From Fragilaria radians (taxonomy: Eukaryota > Bacillariophyta > Fragilariophyceae > Fragilariales > Fragilariaceae): a stretch of 45,833 nt of DNA. The stretch lies in NCBI GenBank assembly GCA_900642245.1, contig CAAAJI010000009.1:137637-183469 (forward strand), in the 5' to 3' direction. This document shows, piece after piece, positions 1 through 11,995 of the stretch. How positions within the stretch are numbered: position 1 is the stretch's first letter; each line of letters begins with the position of its first letter. Below the pieces are notes generated by a model that saw only the letters and a list, made by a program, of their open reading frames with translations, did no database searches and was not told where the DNA came from. The translations under genes and the position numbers were made by a program.

Positions 1-2201
1 AGTAACAATAGCCAACATAGTTGCTGTTAGAATTCCGGACCAAGGGATGTTTTCACTTTATTCTATATCATGACGGTACAATTTACTAATGATATTCCCT
101 AATCTTCTCAAAAATTGATTAACTTGTTTGATAAATTTGAATTGAAGAGGAAAGGAATCTACTGCAACATACTTATCCTAGAGTCCACAACTTTCAACCA
201 TGGCATTCTTCAATCACCAGGGTTGGAATAAATTCCAAGACGACTAGGAGCATGAACTACAATATTGTGCAGTCCGTTAAGATTGATTGGTTCAGGCTCA
301 ATTCGCCAAGAATGAGACGCCATAGCATTTCTTCTCCAGTGCTTTTTGAACAGGATGAGGGGAGACGTTTTCTTAAGTTGATGTAATAATCTCTCCCTGT
401 GCATTCGACAAGAGAAATACCCAAGAGAAATTGAATTTTTATACTAGCCTCAGCAGCTATTCTTGATAGTCCTTTGAGAGTTGTACACTTGAACGTGCAA
501 TTCTGGAAGGTTTGCTTTTTCATTATTGCGATCCGATATGGGTCGAATACGTATGGAATCGTCTTTGAGACTAGCACTGTCATATACTGGATAAGTGAAG
601 CTTTAAAGAAATGATTTTGTCATCCAATTCCACTCTAGAAGCTTATGCAATTTGAATATAAACTAAGTTCAAATAGTAACTCGCTACCAACAATCGTTAC
701 GTACTTCATTGGTTGTTGCATGAGATATATGTCATGTTCAATTAATCTACGCTCTTACAGTTCTGGCAATGCAAATTTGTAAATCAAGTATTTCACAAAT
801 ATTAATTTTTCTTGTCACTAAGGACCATTCAACAGCCAAGCTGTTCTTTCAATCTTTAACTCGTCATCCTCCTATTGGCATGTAACCTTTCAAACGCAAC
901 GGGGATTTAATCTATTGTGCCAGACACATTTGATAAAAGTTTCATTTCGTTCCTGGGAGTCGGTTAAGATTACCTTTTTGAATGAAAGACTATTCATTGC
1001 CGCATGAAATTAGTTCATTTTCCCCATTGTTAGTAAAAATCAGACACGAACTTTGCTCTCAGTAAGCGAGATTACATCTCAATCTTCGTGGTTGGGTAAC
1101 TTATCAAAGCTAATTTTTTCCAGGTCACAAAAAGATGTGAATCTTTGCGTTCCTTTCACTATTTTTGTTTCCGCTACTCTCTACCTTACGCAATTTTTAT
1201 TCCATAGCAAAGACTGTAAGATTGACGAGTGAAGTTCCTGGTTGCGATTACTTATTTTTATTTCAATATCCTTCAGCAAATTCCTTCAAGGATTTACTAT
1301 GGATCAGATCCATCCATGTTCTATCTTGGGGTATTTTTTTCAGAATGATACCCTTGAAGTTTTGAGCTCATCCTCGTTGAGCTTTTTCTCTTCAAAGAAC
1401 GGAGGAAAGAGTTTGAGCTGTGAGCATTTCAATGGCTCTAGCGCTGTCTTGACTTTGCCATTCAGTACTGCATCTGTAGTCTTTGTAACTGCCGTTCTTT
1501 CCTAGCAAAGGCATGTATGATAAGTGCTACAATGCAATGAACATAGTGGGTGCTATTTTGCTGTGATATCTTGGCATTACAGCTGGCAAAAAATACTTTT
1601 GAGAAGTTGGCAAGTAATTCTAAGCGACTGAGAGATGGATGAGAGCCATATGGTGAGTATTAGGAAAAGAATATGACAGGAGTATAAATAATATTCACTT
1701 GGCTTTTGCTCAATACAATATTTCTATGAATAAGAAAAATAATGAGTTTTGATGGCATTTGTAAATAAACTACTTAAGGCCAATGTCAATAAATTGATGT
1801 AATCGTGGTTGATCCGGTCAAGAGTATATGATGTCACTTGATTCACATCAGTGACTAGTAGTCAGTGCGCGTTGTTGCCGGCTACTTTTTGCTGGGTAGA
1901 GACATGATTCAGAGTATTAAGGTAAAAGGAATTTTTACACCTGATTAAGTTAAGTTACAGAATTGTAATCACTTTATCAGTATTGTGCACTCTTTTTGGA
2001 TACAAAAAGCGACGCGTTAACGGTAATAATAAATTCATGTGCTTTTTTATCCCACCTTTGAAATTCCTAACGGCCAATGCCACTATAGTCGTTTGTAACT
2101 TTTACTCGAATCGAGTAGCCTTAAATTCATGTGCATCCATTGTGAAAGTGGAACTGTAAGCGACGATATATCCAAAATAAGAACACGTAATCAATTACGA
2201 G
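1..2201. other. Spacer with no supported gene
   Basis: This AT-rich stretch has only short open frames on both strands. The longest, at 257-583 on the minus strand (108 codons with a true ATG), has no recognisable domain, no neighbouring exon and ordinary composition, so I do not call it. I see no tRNA, rRNA or clear repeat. The last few hundred bases presumably hold the promoter of the gene starting at 2202. Confidence 0.5.
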
Positions 2202-4051
2202 ATGATGAGTTCCGAACGAAGTTTCAGAATTACTGATGGTAAACGTTGTGAAGCGAAGAACGAAATTGAAATGAGGTTTCGAAGAAGACATACTAGGTGG
2301 TCGGTATCCAATTATTCTCTTTTCCTTCTTGCTCTGCTTGCTTTGTCATATTTTCCGGACGCTTTGATCCCAGTTCTTGTTGGGGCTGCTGACGACGATT
2401 ACTATAACGACGGTAGTTCAAACAACAATGACGCTAGTTCTTATAATACAACCAACGATGATGCAGTCGACAGTAACGGAAATGATGCCGCTGCTCAAGA
2501 TTCAAGTGAACAAACTGACGACAACGTAGCTACCACCAATGATGATCTGTTTCACTTTCGACGAAATGGATTTGGAGCGGTATCGTTAATGCCAACTTCT
2601 TGTATCCACTAGTGAGTTTGTTAAAGTCTATAACAATTTGCTTGGAGTTTGACTCAATCCTTCCTCACACTATTTCTTCCATTAAAAAGCAACAACGGTC
2701 ATATGATAAAATTTGATTTCTTTGAAAACAATGGCAATTCCAAGCAATGTCGTTTCAATCACATTGGTTCATTTGTCGTATCAATTGCGCATTATATGAG
2801 AGCGTATTTTAATGACCAGGCATTGTTATTGGGTGAAGAATTTGTACTCCCTGGAGATGCTGGATACCTTAATGTAAGTAATGACGCCAGAACATTGCTT
2901 AAATAAATATTCCCCCTAATTGATCAATTGCTGCTTGATGGATAAATATTAGTGCGTTCTATTACAAGAGACTGCAAACTCGCAAACAAAACTTTACGCC
3001 AAGATTGGTTGCATGGATCGAGAAACATTCACATCCACTAAATTACAATTGCATGTGTACACGGATGCCCAGTGTTCAGTGAAATTTGATGATGGTGAAT
3101 CGAGTAAGAAGCATTCGTCTAGGGGGTACGAAATAAATGGTTACTATTTATCGACACGAGTAAGCTTCAAGCCACCTTTTTATAATTGCCAGGCATGTAT
3201 TCCAAATCAGATATCCGAAACATTTAACAAGAAAAACGGAAATTGGTACGATGATGATTACATAGCAGAGCATGGAAAAAAAGATGCAAGCTACTACAAT
3301 AAAAATAACGAAGACGAAAAGGAGCAAGATGATTACTACGGCGACGACTATTTCTCCGATGACACATATATGTACGCTAATGACGATGTATTGAACGGAG
3401 ACGGAAATAGGCAACTGAAAAAGTTAACAGCAGTTCCTGATCAGCTAGAGGTAAGAAAATCAACCAGGCAACTTTGGAAAAAGCCAAGTCGTAACTTACC
3501 ATTCAAATGCTACCGTGTAAAAGGAATTTGGAATCGAGTTCTGGAAGTCAATAGATCAATATCGGCGTTCTCTTTACGATAACTACTATGATGTTGGTGA
3601 CTGGAATATATGCCAAAGAATTTTCAAGTATGGTGTTTGGTGCGACGAAGAATGCCAATCTCTGGACTCATTTCGTGTCGATGAATGGTCGAAAGCCGAC
3701 ATTTTTCTCTTGGTCACTATGTGTGCATTTATGGCAGCTATGATGCTTCTAGTAGTTGCAAAACGGGTGAAAGCCTCGCAAAAAGCTCGAAATTATGGAG
3801 ATGATAGCTACAAGCCTGGACTTCCGCCACTAGCGATGGCATTAATTTTCTTGGTGATCATTGCAATTATCATTGTTCTTGCAAAGCTGAAATTTATCAA
3901 CGAGACATTGGTTTTTGCAGTTGTAACTTGCATTCTCTTATTTATATACATGCTCAAGCTTACACTGTTCGAAAGTCGCCGTCCCGTATTACTCGCAGCT
4001 CCAAGGCATGATATGTTTGATAATCCACTGGATGATCGTCTATTCAATTAA
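2202..4051 (+). CDS. Acidic secretory-pathway protein with three C-terminal membrane spans
   Basis: Four exons join in frame: 2202-2611, 2690-2873, 2953-3450 and 3524-4051. All introns (73-79 bases) are GT-AG, with donors GTGAGT, GTAAGT and GTAAGA. The product is 539 residues. Residues 35-62 form a hydrophobic signal peptide or anchor. An Asp/Asn/Ser-rich stretch follows, then a luminal or extracellular region with spaced cysteines, including the C-Q-A-C pair in exon 3, and a Tyr/Asp-rich acidic segment. Exon 4 adds more cysteines (near I-C-Q and W-C-D-E-E-C), then three membrane helices at about 423-446, 466-486 and 492-513, and a short tail. The layout resembles conserved diatom membrane proteins of unknown function. 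No enzyme motif is visible. The exon structure is well supported because each splice keeps the frame and phase. The function is unknown. Confidence 0.85.
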
Positions 4052-5042
4052 CTTGGAGATGCATTTCGCATGTTTTACGAGTTTTGTCTTTGTCTTAACC
4101 TATCTTTTTGTTTTCAAGCTGGACCGATTTGGTTACTGAGGGTTTTATTGAGGATTCTTGGGAAAAAGTAGAGAATATTTTGATCGCAATCACGTAATTG
4201 CCGCAAAAATTTGGCTAAAAACCCAGCCTCTCTTACGAGATAAGTCGTACTCCTCTGTTTAGTTAAAATCACATTAAAGGACGGCACATTCCTTGAAAAT
4301 AAACATGTATAATGTAGCGGAACATTTTCGTCATGATTATTTAGAAATTTCAAGAAAATAGAATCAGAAAATGGTTGAATAAACTTTCACTTTGAATTGT
4401 GGCACAGCTCTCTGCGAGCGTCATTCATTTGCTCTCCAGGAAAACAAATAGAAATTTAGAAATAATCTTTGATCAAATTTGGTCTGAAGTTTCCATCTCT
4501 TTTCCATCTTCTACACTCATAGATCCTCTGTACCTATACTCATTACAACATTAGAAGTGCACTTTAAGTTACTTGGCATTCTCTTTTTATTTAGATTAGA
4601 GCCTTCGCGTTGATAGTTGGACACTTTTGTCGTCATTCTTTAACAAATCCTTGTTAAGTTTGCCTTGATTCTTCCCACTCCCTCGAGTTTTGAACATATT
4701 TATTATGTATTGTGAAGGATGTCTTTAGAGGAAATACACGTATTGTCTTATGCAAGCCTTCTTGCCTCCCAAACGTTAGTTCTCATCAGAGATATTCAAG
4801 TCAAGTGTAATCTTTGACATGCTAGGATATGCTAGTTTGCTTTAGGCTGAACAGTAATTCAATTAATTAAAGAGCGCTATCTGCGTTTTTACACCAAAAA
4901 GTCCATGAAGTGAAAGATATTCTTTCGAATCAAGCTATTTGTGATAGGAAAAGAAAAGTGAAAGGCGAAAAACAACAGAAAATAATTCTGCATTTTAAAG
5001 CATTGATTTTAGTCCGTTTTTTCAGCCAAGGGGTTTAGGGTC
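4052..5042. other. Convergent intergenic spacer
   Basis: About 1 kb separates the ends of two convergent genes. It holds only short open frames, which I take as chance, and presumably both 3' untranslated regions. No repeat or RNA gene is recognised. Confidence 0.5.
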
Positions 5043-6260
5043 CTATGTGTTCATGATTGCTTGGGAGGCAGCATCTCGATGACTTTGGATTGGCATTCGT
5101 TGACGCACATTGTGAAGGAGCGTCAAGTCAATATCACAAACGATTACTGTAGGAGAATCCTCCGGTCCTGCATCAGCGACGACATCTCCCCACGGACTGA
5201 TGACAATGGCGTGGCCGTAGGACTGTCGTTTCGGATTGTGTTGACCCACTTGCGCTGCTGCGAGGACATAGCACTGGGTTTCAATTGCTCGAGCACGAAG
5301 TAAGACGTGCCAATGTGCTTGTCCTGTTGGAACTGTGAATGCAGAGGGCATCAAGAGAATTTGTGCACCCATATTCTGTGCCAGGTGTGTATACTGTTCT
5401 GGAAATCTCATATCGTAGCAGGTAGACAGACCTAAAATTCCCAGGGGAGAGTCACAAACCACCCATGAATCTCCTGGTTTGGTAGTCTTACTTTCTTGCA
5501 GGTCGATGCCACGATCTGGAATTGAAACATCGAACAAATGAACCTTCCGGTAGCTGGATACCACCTCTCCCTGATTGTTCATGATAATATGAGTGTTATA
5601 GACCCGCTCACCGTCAATGTATTCGTGTATTCCTCCGCCTGAAATCCAAAGGCCAGATGAAATGGCTATCGTGCTTAGTCCATCCATAATGGATATTGAA
5701 TTTTTATTTCCTTCTGTTGCATGTTTGAATAGGTCTTTTTCATATGGGGGGAATGGTTCTCCTTCTGCCGTTTCCAAGATTGACTTAATCCAATTAGTTA
5801 TCTGAGGATCATTTGATTGACGTGCTTCCGTCGTTTTCGAGGTATCAGCTTCATTCCGATAATCCCTTTCAATAATTTCAGCATTCTGTAATGTTTCCGT
5901 CGAAGATGATCCAATATATCCAAAGCACTCAGGAAGGAAAAGCATAGTAGCACCATTTTGCTTTGCTAGGGCAGCACATATTGCAATATCTCTCAAATTT
6001 GACAATTTATCTGACGTGGAGGTTAATTGTGCTACTGCAGCTTTCGGAAGTCTCTGATCCATAACAGTATTCATTGAATAAGATTTCAATGAGGAGGTTG
6101 TGAGTGGTGATCCTGCTCCTTTTACTGTCGATAATGATGTAATCGGTTTTGCTGCTACTGCTGTTGATGTTGATGATAATAGAGAGAAGCCACGTACTGA
6201 AAAGCGGAGGGCAACAGACGCAATTATGATACTTGCTCGACAAGACGAATAGGTAATCAT
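5043..6260 (-). CDS. NIT1: Nitrilase-superfamily amidase, NIT1 type (deaminated-glutathione amidase-like)
   Basis: The single exon encodes 405 residues. The carbon-nitrogen hydrolase triad is complete: Glu111 in LPECFG, Lys239 in YRKVHLFDV and Cys281 in STCYDMRFPE. The stretches PSAFTVPTGQAHWHVLLRAR, AIETQCYVLAAAQ and MPIQSHR are typical of the NIT1 branch. Known NIT1 enzymes hydrolyse deaminated glutathione to alpha-ketoglutarate and Cys-Gly as metabolite repair. About 70 residues lie before the catalytic domain. They are Ser/Ala/Thr-rich with few acidic residues, so they look like an organelle presequence. ATG codons just before the domain (residues 63 and 67) could give a cytosolic form. 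Residues about 120-188 form an insertion of roughly 60 residues, rich in Glu, Asn and Thr, that is longer than in the NIT1 proteins I know. The family is secure. The exact substrate is inferred. Confidence 0.9.
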   Translation of the reverse strand: MITYSSCRASIIIASVALRFSVRGFSLLSSTSTAVAAKPITSLSTVKGAGSPLTTSSLKSYSMNTVMDQRLPKAAVAQLTSTSDKLSNLRDIAICAALAKQNGATMLFLPECFGYIGSSSTETLQNAEIIERDYRNEADTSKTTEARQSNDPQITNWIKSILETAEGEPFPPYEKDLFKHATEGNKNSISIMDGLSTIAISSGLWISGGGIHEYIDGERVYNTHIIMNNQGEVVSSYRKVHLFDVSIPDRGIDLQESKTTKPGDSWVVCDSPLGILGLSTCYDMRFPEQYTHLAQNMGAQILLMPSAFTVPTGQAHWHVLLRARAIETQCYVLAAAQVGQHNPKRQSYGHAIVISPWGDVVADAGPEDSPTVIVCDIDLTLLHNVRQRMPIQSHRDAASQAIMNT

Positions 6261-8871
6261 GCAGACACAAAAAATAAATTTGAATGCTGTCAGTGTCCCA
6301 AATTAAGTGTGTGATTTGTCATCATGAGCCCCCAACCCAAATTTAGGATGAAATCTTTAGTTGATGTATTCTCTGAGCAAGTTGTGACTGTATCTTTATT
6401 TTCAGAGAAATTAACATAAACTAAAACAGCATAAAGATCTTTCATAATCACATCCACATCTAGAAATTCAGCAAGATAGGTTTTGACTCAGCGGATCACC
6501 TATGAGGAGATACAAAATTAACCTCTACTGAAAAGCTGAAATATTGCTCAGGATTGAAAATTTGATCGGTTTAATGCTTCTAAAGGAACATGTCTATTGG
6601 AAATATCCCTTACGTTCAGAGTTTAAGTTATTTGTTTGTTTAAAGGTTATCCATTAGGGATATCTATTATTATCTTGAGGCCAATAAATTCAAAGATACG
6701 GTGAGGTGTTTAGTTCAATTTTAATCTTTAGTAAACAACCACAACTTTTAGTGGAACCTCTTTCTCTTAAGTTTCTCCTACTTTGTAGTTTGGTTGAGCA
6801 CCATAGACAACATTTCAACACATGCCCTTACATGCACTAAATAAAGGAATAAGGGATGAATTCTAGAAGCATACTTTATTGGAAAATGATCACAAATTAT
6901 TACGGAGACTGAGGAATCTTGACAAATTACTGTCATTTTGAATTGGATAATGCTCCATAGTAGGATGAATCAAAAGACTTTATGCATGATGAGATCTTAG
7001 GAAAACTCAAAGAACTCTTACGCTTTATGAATTCCCAAAACTTATCAGCATCTTTTTCATGCTTACCTAGGTCATACAAATTGAGTAACATGCCTTAGAA
7101 AAATCAAAATTTGGATCCACTATGCAGTTTTGCTGCTGCGCTGATGAGTTTTCTATGAAATAAGGGATTCAAGTCATCGTTCAAAATTATCTTATAGATA
7201 AAAGATTCTCGCAACAGCAAAATCACACAAAATATATAGGCATTTATTTTGCTTCTGCAAAAATTCAGGTTGAGTCTAAGCACGCCACTACCATTAAATG
7301 GAAACTATCTTCCGTACTGCGATGCTTTGTATTTGGATATGAACATGCGCGAAACAATTTTTGGAAAAATATCAAATATTACTGGAAACAAGTTGTCAAA
7401 TTGCATCGTTGTAATGGTCACCCCACTATTTGAAATTTCAAAGATCATAGAAAATTTAGGAATCATGTTGAATTACAAACTCCCTTAAAGCTATTATCAA
7501 AACGGCCTTGGTTCTTCAGCAATTGTACATCAGAAATTGCATTTGCTCTATGGCTCCTTACTTGTTGGCAGAGCATATCAGCCATTTGATTAGAAAATAT
7601 TAGAGAGTGCAAAGGGATATCTTCCAATCCCTTGACAGGGGAAAATTATATCTAATTTGAACCATACATCTTGTGAGAGATGCCAAACTACTTAATTTGT
7701 CTTTTTCCGCATGTAAGATAGTTTGTGTTCGCAAGGCCTAGAATCAATGTTAGCGCCAAAATTCCTCGATTACGAAATCTACAAAAGGGATATGTAGTAA
7801 AACAAACTGGGACTCCAATCTTAGCACACCATTTGATGACAAATGAAGCAAAGCAAGCAAATCTTCCTACATTCACACCTCTCCACTCACTTTCACCATT
7901 AAAGTTGGTACTTTCGATTGCTAGTTTTTGGGGTGGTGTAAAATAAAATTATGATGAAACACGAAAGTCTAGAAGCTAATTGCGAGTAGCTTATGCTGTT
8001 AGCGGATTAGAAATCGTTTTAGATGTTCAGATTTGATGTAGATAGATGGATTTCGAGGGTGGTGACAAGCCAGCACTCGATGCTTCTCGAAAGACTTAGG
8101 AATCCTCGCTGTGGTCCTGATCTCATCACCCAGAACTCAAGTCATAGAAATGCATAGTTCATCTAATCCCACAATATCTTAGCTTAAGGAAACTTTCATG
8201 TATACGGAAATGCTGCAATGATAGGATTACGCTGATGTCATATTGTCATCTCCAGTTTAAAGGCAGGTAAAAGGACAGGGAACATGTAAATTAAGCTACT
8301 CACTTTATTCCAATATATTAAGGAACTACGACGGGAAGATAGGAAAGGTGATAATCTTTAGTTTATTCACCTTTTATCAAACAAAATTGAGAATAACCAT
8401 TTACGAACTAGTAGGGAATAGTTGAGAATGTAATCAAGGTTTTTAGAACTATAAATCGTTTAAATTGCTATACCATTGACCACACATTTTAGGGAAGTAG
8501 ATTCGTCCAGTTTGAAGTAGCCATAGAGTAATTATAAAATGTGTCAACGTTGATCCATATTTCAAGAGGAAACTATTAGTTATTTTATTTAATTTTGAAG
8601 GATAATTCCCATGCGGTTGGAAAAATGTGTGGATTCCTACAGCGGACTGTGTCATCAGTATTCAACAGTCACATACGTCATCGTAAACGGAAACAATCCA
8701 GTGGTAAAGTACTGTCTGTTTCTATCAGTATTCGAAGCCTATTTAGGTATGTGTTAATTCAGTATTTACTATTCAATGTTGTATGTTTGTCCACCAAGGC
8801 ATTGAGAAGCTATCCGCAATCATCCTTTGTGAATAAATTTTAAACTCGGCATTTGTCTGTAGATTGCAAAA
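6261..8871. other. Long spacer, no supported gene
   Basis: This is 2.6 kb of AT-rich sequence. An open stretch at 7249-7488 (+) starts with TTG, has no ATG and matches nothing I recognise. A 44-codon ATG-to-TAG frame lies at 8023-8157 (+) in slightly less AT-rich sequence, without further support. An open frame around 8625-8746 could be an upstream exon of the next gene, but no convincing splice joins it. Confidence 0.45.
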
Positions 8872-10173
8872 ATGATAGAAGGCTTCAAAGATAGCAATAT
8901 GAATCGAGTAGGAAGCAATGATTCCGACAAGCCATTTCGTAAATTAAGTGATTATTTCCACGACAGCGTCAAGGGTAGCAAAATCTTGGCCTTAGCAAGC
9001 GTGAGACGATCTAGTCTAAGCCCTGAGAATAGATTCATGAAAGTGAAAAGTGCGGCCGACGCCGGTCGCACTCTGCTTATGGACCGCAAAGGATGGTTAG
9101 ATCATCTGAATGCTCAAAATTTGATTAAGTCGGTAAGTTAATTTGAATCGTATTCAAGTCATATACTTAGTAACTAAAACGAATGGCAAAAACCAATTTC
9201 AACACATGTTCTCTCGACTTTTGAAGACGTTTCGAGTGACAGTCATCCAAGCGTCGAACTCCTTCGCGACCTACTTACAAGATAGACTTCAGGCAGACTA
9301 TGAACGAGATGAACTCGTGAACAAAGGAAAATTGTCTGCTTCCAAGGCAGATAGACAGCAAGAACAATGGGAAAAGGTACGTCTTTAAACATAGATATGT
9401 GCAATTACGAGATCTGCCTACGCGCGATGATGGAACGAGTCTCAAGACCGTTGCTGAAATCTGACTGCACCTATTTCGGTGTATGAAGTTACTTTACTTA
9501 AAACAGAGCGTTTTGGCGCCATCGGTTCTAATTCAATGCTTTCGCTTTTCTTTCGACTAACATTATCACTTTGAATTCATCCTTCACTATCACTGCACAG
9601 GAGGAATGGAATCGAAGGATTAAGGAATTACCCTACAAAATTCTTGTAGGCCTCGGAAAATTTCACGCCATTACTTTAGTCATGAGATTCTATGAATCGT
9701 TGGCAGAGCGTTGGTTTGATGAATTCACTCTGGATCGTCTAACCTTGGATCCCTTTGATGCATCAGTCCGTGTCGCGAAGCAATCGCACACTAAGAGCGA
9801 GGTGACCACTCAAATGTATGCTGTTTGCTTCTGGTCAAACGTCATCGCCTTCATGGCTGATTATAGTGTACATCAAATCATTTTGACTTTCACCTATTAT
9901 CGATACTATGAAAGCCGGAGGAAGAAGAGGACTTCATCTAGCGAAAAAAGCCAGGAGGACTTAGTCGCACCACTTATGCTCTCCTACCTAGTCAAGAGTA
10001 CGTCCTTGATTTTCAGCCGTGCGTTAGGATTATTTGCAGCGGCCATCGGCGGAGCTTGGGGATCGGCAATTACGCCTGGTTGGGGTACAATGATTGGTTC
10101 TTCCTTTGGAGACGGCATCATGTCCTCAATCTTTGATGAAATTCAGCCATCAATTATGAAAGTACAAAAGTGA
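8872..10173 (+). CDS. Conserved membrane protein of unknown function
   Basis: Three exons, 8872-9132, 9227-9376 and 9601-10173, join in phase 0 and give 327 residues. The introns are 94 bases (GTAAGT, with a pyrimidine-rich stretch before AAG) and 224 bases (GTACGT...CACAG). The first half is hydrophilic and basic or acidic, with a probable helical, charged stretch in exon 2. Exon 3 holds a probable membrane helix at about 210-233 (within WSNVIAFMADYSVHQ). It also holds a Gly/Ala-rich hydrophobic segment at about 262-300, ending in a small-residue run with TPGWGT and SSFGDG. The glycine-rich end looks conserved and resembles plant and algal proteins of unknown role, but I cannot name a family. 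The start is the first ATG of the open frame. An acceptor-like TAG ten bases upstream leaves the start uncertain. Confidence 0.75.
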
Positions 10174-11995
10174 TTTATTCTTAGTAATCTTTAATATCAA
10201 GAAAGAGACAAGTTGTGTAATGATTTCATAAACAACCTACTTTTGAGATTTTTTTACATACATCTCCGTTGATGTCTGTCCCTTTGTTCCCTCCTTTATA
10301 GTGTGATCCAATCAAATCATTCTCTCCTAATTAGAGAAAGACCAATTGCTGATTTGTCTTTATTCACATAGAGCTGACGTATTAAGAGCGATTTCGTATA
10401 GAATATGGAGAGAGATCCAGAGAGCCTTCTGAGAATCCATTCGATACATTGCATTAACCGACTGATAGCACTAATTTCAAAGGATATCATTATCATCATG
10501 TCCGAAAAGAGTTTCAAATTATATAAGAAATTGATCAATATTTTGATTTGATTGCAAAATTGAAATAACGCTTTTGCACATGATCACCTCCCCGACTGCT
10601 GATGATCCATGGTTCCTTGTTTCCTTTGATGGCATCTCCCTTCTTTGTTTTCCCCTAATGTGAGTGACAATGTAGGTAGAATCTTTCATTTACAATATTA
10701 CTTCATAATTGAAGCTTGCCTTGCTGACTGGGGCTTCAATATCATCAAAACACTCTATGCTATGGGGGTAGCATCACAAATCATGTGTAAACTTTGGTAT
10801 GCTAGGAATTTCCAGTATTTATTTCTAGTTGTGTGTGGTGTGATCCGTACTACTTATTATCAAAGCAGTTGCTGCTAGAACAACATATAACAATTATCCT
10901 CAGCAGTTGTTTGGTTTTGCAGCTCAAATGACCTCAGCATGAAACTTTACTCCGAATTCAGCACCATAGTAAGTAAATTTTATTGCTGGCTAAGAATTCT
11001 CGAAGGTTTTGGCTTAATGTCATGCTCATGAGACAGATTTTAGTTCATGTCCATGGTTAAAGCCAATCTATTGACATTGCAGTTAGAATGAATGCAATTC
11101 AGTCCTATAAGCATCCATGACAGATGATTCTATAAGAATCCTAGTTGTCATTCGTTCGAACGAGCATGCGGCTGGATGACAAAGTGTTATGTTCTAATTT
11201 AGACCTATTTCTGATCATTATTTTCCAGAGCTCTATCATGTCATGTTGACATGAACCCTACTCCATAAATAATCTTGGATGCTTGTTGACAGAAATTATC
11301 ATGAAGTTGACTCTGTGGCATAGTTTCTTGGCATATTTCCTAAGTATATGTATTTTTTACTTGGTATTGCAACCTTAACCAGGTTACATTTTTGTTATTT
11401 TTTGACTGGATGATCGATTGGATTTAGGTGTACTATCGGGAAGCCAATTTTCAGAGCTCTCCCATGAGATGAATTGCTAATATATAGATCTAAATGCTTT
11501 TAGATGCTACGTCTATTTCATCAACCCGAGTAATGATTTCCCTCCTGGCACGTTTTCAGATATTTCCTCTTCGTACCCCTTGTGAAAACTTTTATGTGGC
11601 TTCTGGGGCAGTTTGTGGTATACGGTTTCTAAATGTACCCACTTGATCTTTACATTTAACTATCTGCTGATGCATGATACTTCAATAAATTTGGAAAATC
11701 ATCAAGCTTTCTGTAAAACAGCTATTTTGTTGTTGCAGTATTTCAAGACAAGGAATTAGCTTTTTTGTTCGCTGTCATGATAAAGTAGGCATCACTTTTA
11801 TGTCATAGAAACAGCCATAACTAAGAACGTTGGCGTTTTATTCACTACTGTCTATCTCTACTATCATCAATTCCACGAAAGCTAAGGAGACATACAAAAA
11901 TGTATAGAATTAATTTTACCATGGAAGTCATTGACACCTCGATTTTCTTTTCTACCAAACGTAAAAGTAAAATAAATCACTCAAAGATTTTGCAG
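10174..11995. other. Convergent intergenic spacer
   Basis: About 1.8 kb lies between two convergent genes. It contains short chance frames and small palindromes (GATTCT-ATA-AGAATC near 11130 and CGTTCGAACG near 11155). No RNA gene, repeat family or protein fragment is recognised. Confidence 0.45.

Noticed and set aside
257..583. 108-codon open frame on the minus strand with ATG
   Set aside because: No recognisable domain, signal peptide or splice partner, and it overlaps another chance frame. Insufficient support for a gene.
1165..1505. Two overlapping hydrophobic or Ser-rich frames
   Set aside because: Composition reflects T-rich DNA. No domain or neighbouring exon.
7249..7488. 79-codon open frame on the plus strand
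   Set aside because: Starts with TTG and no sensible ATG start. No homology recognised, so it is probably chance or relic.
8023..8157. 44-codon ATG-to-TAG frame in less AT-rich DNA
   Set aside because: Too short to support without comparison, and the opposite strand is also open there.
8595..8843. Possible upstream exon of the gene at 8872
   Set aside because: Joining the GTATGT donor at 8747 to the TAG acceptor before 8863 creates an immediate stop. Other joins have poor acceptors.
9571..9600. Upstream extension of exon 3 of the gene at 8872
   Set aside because: It lies within the intron. The CACAG acceptor at 9600 keeps phase 0 with exon 2.
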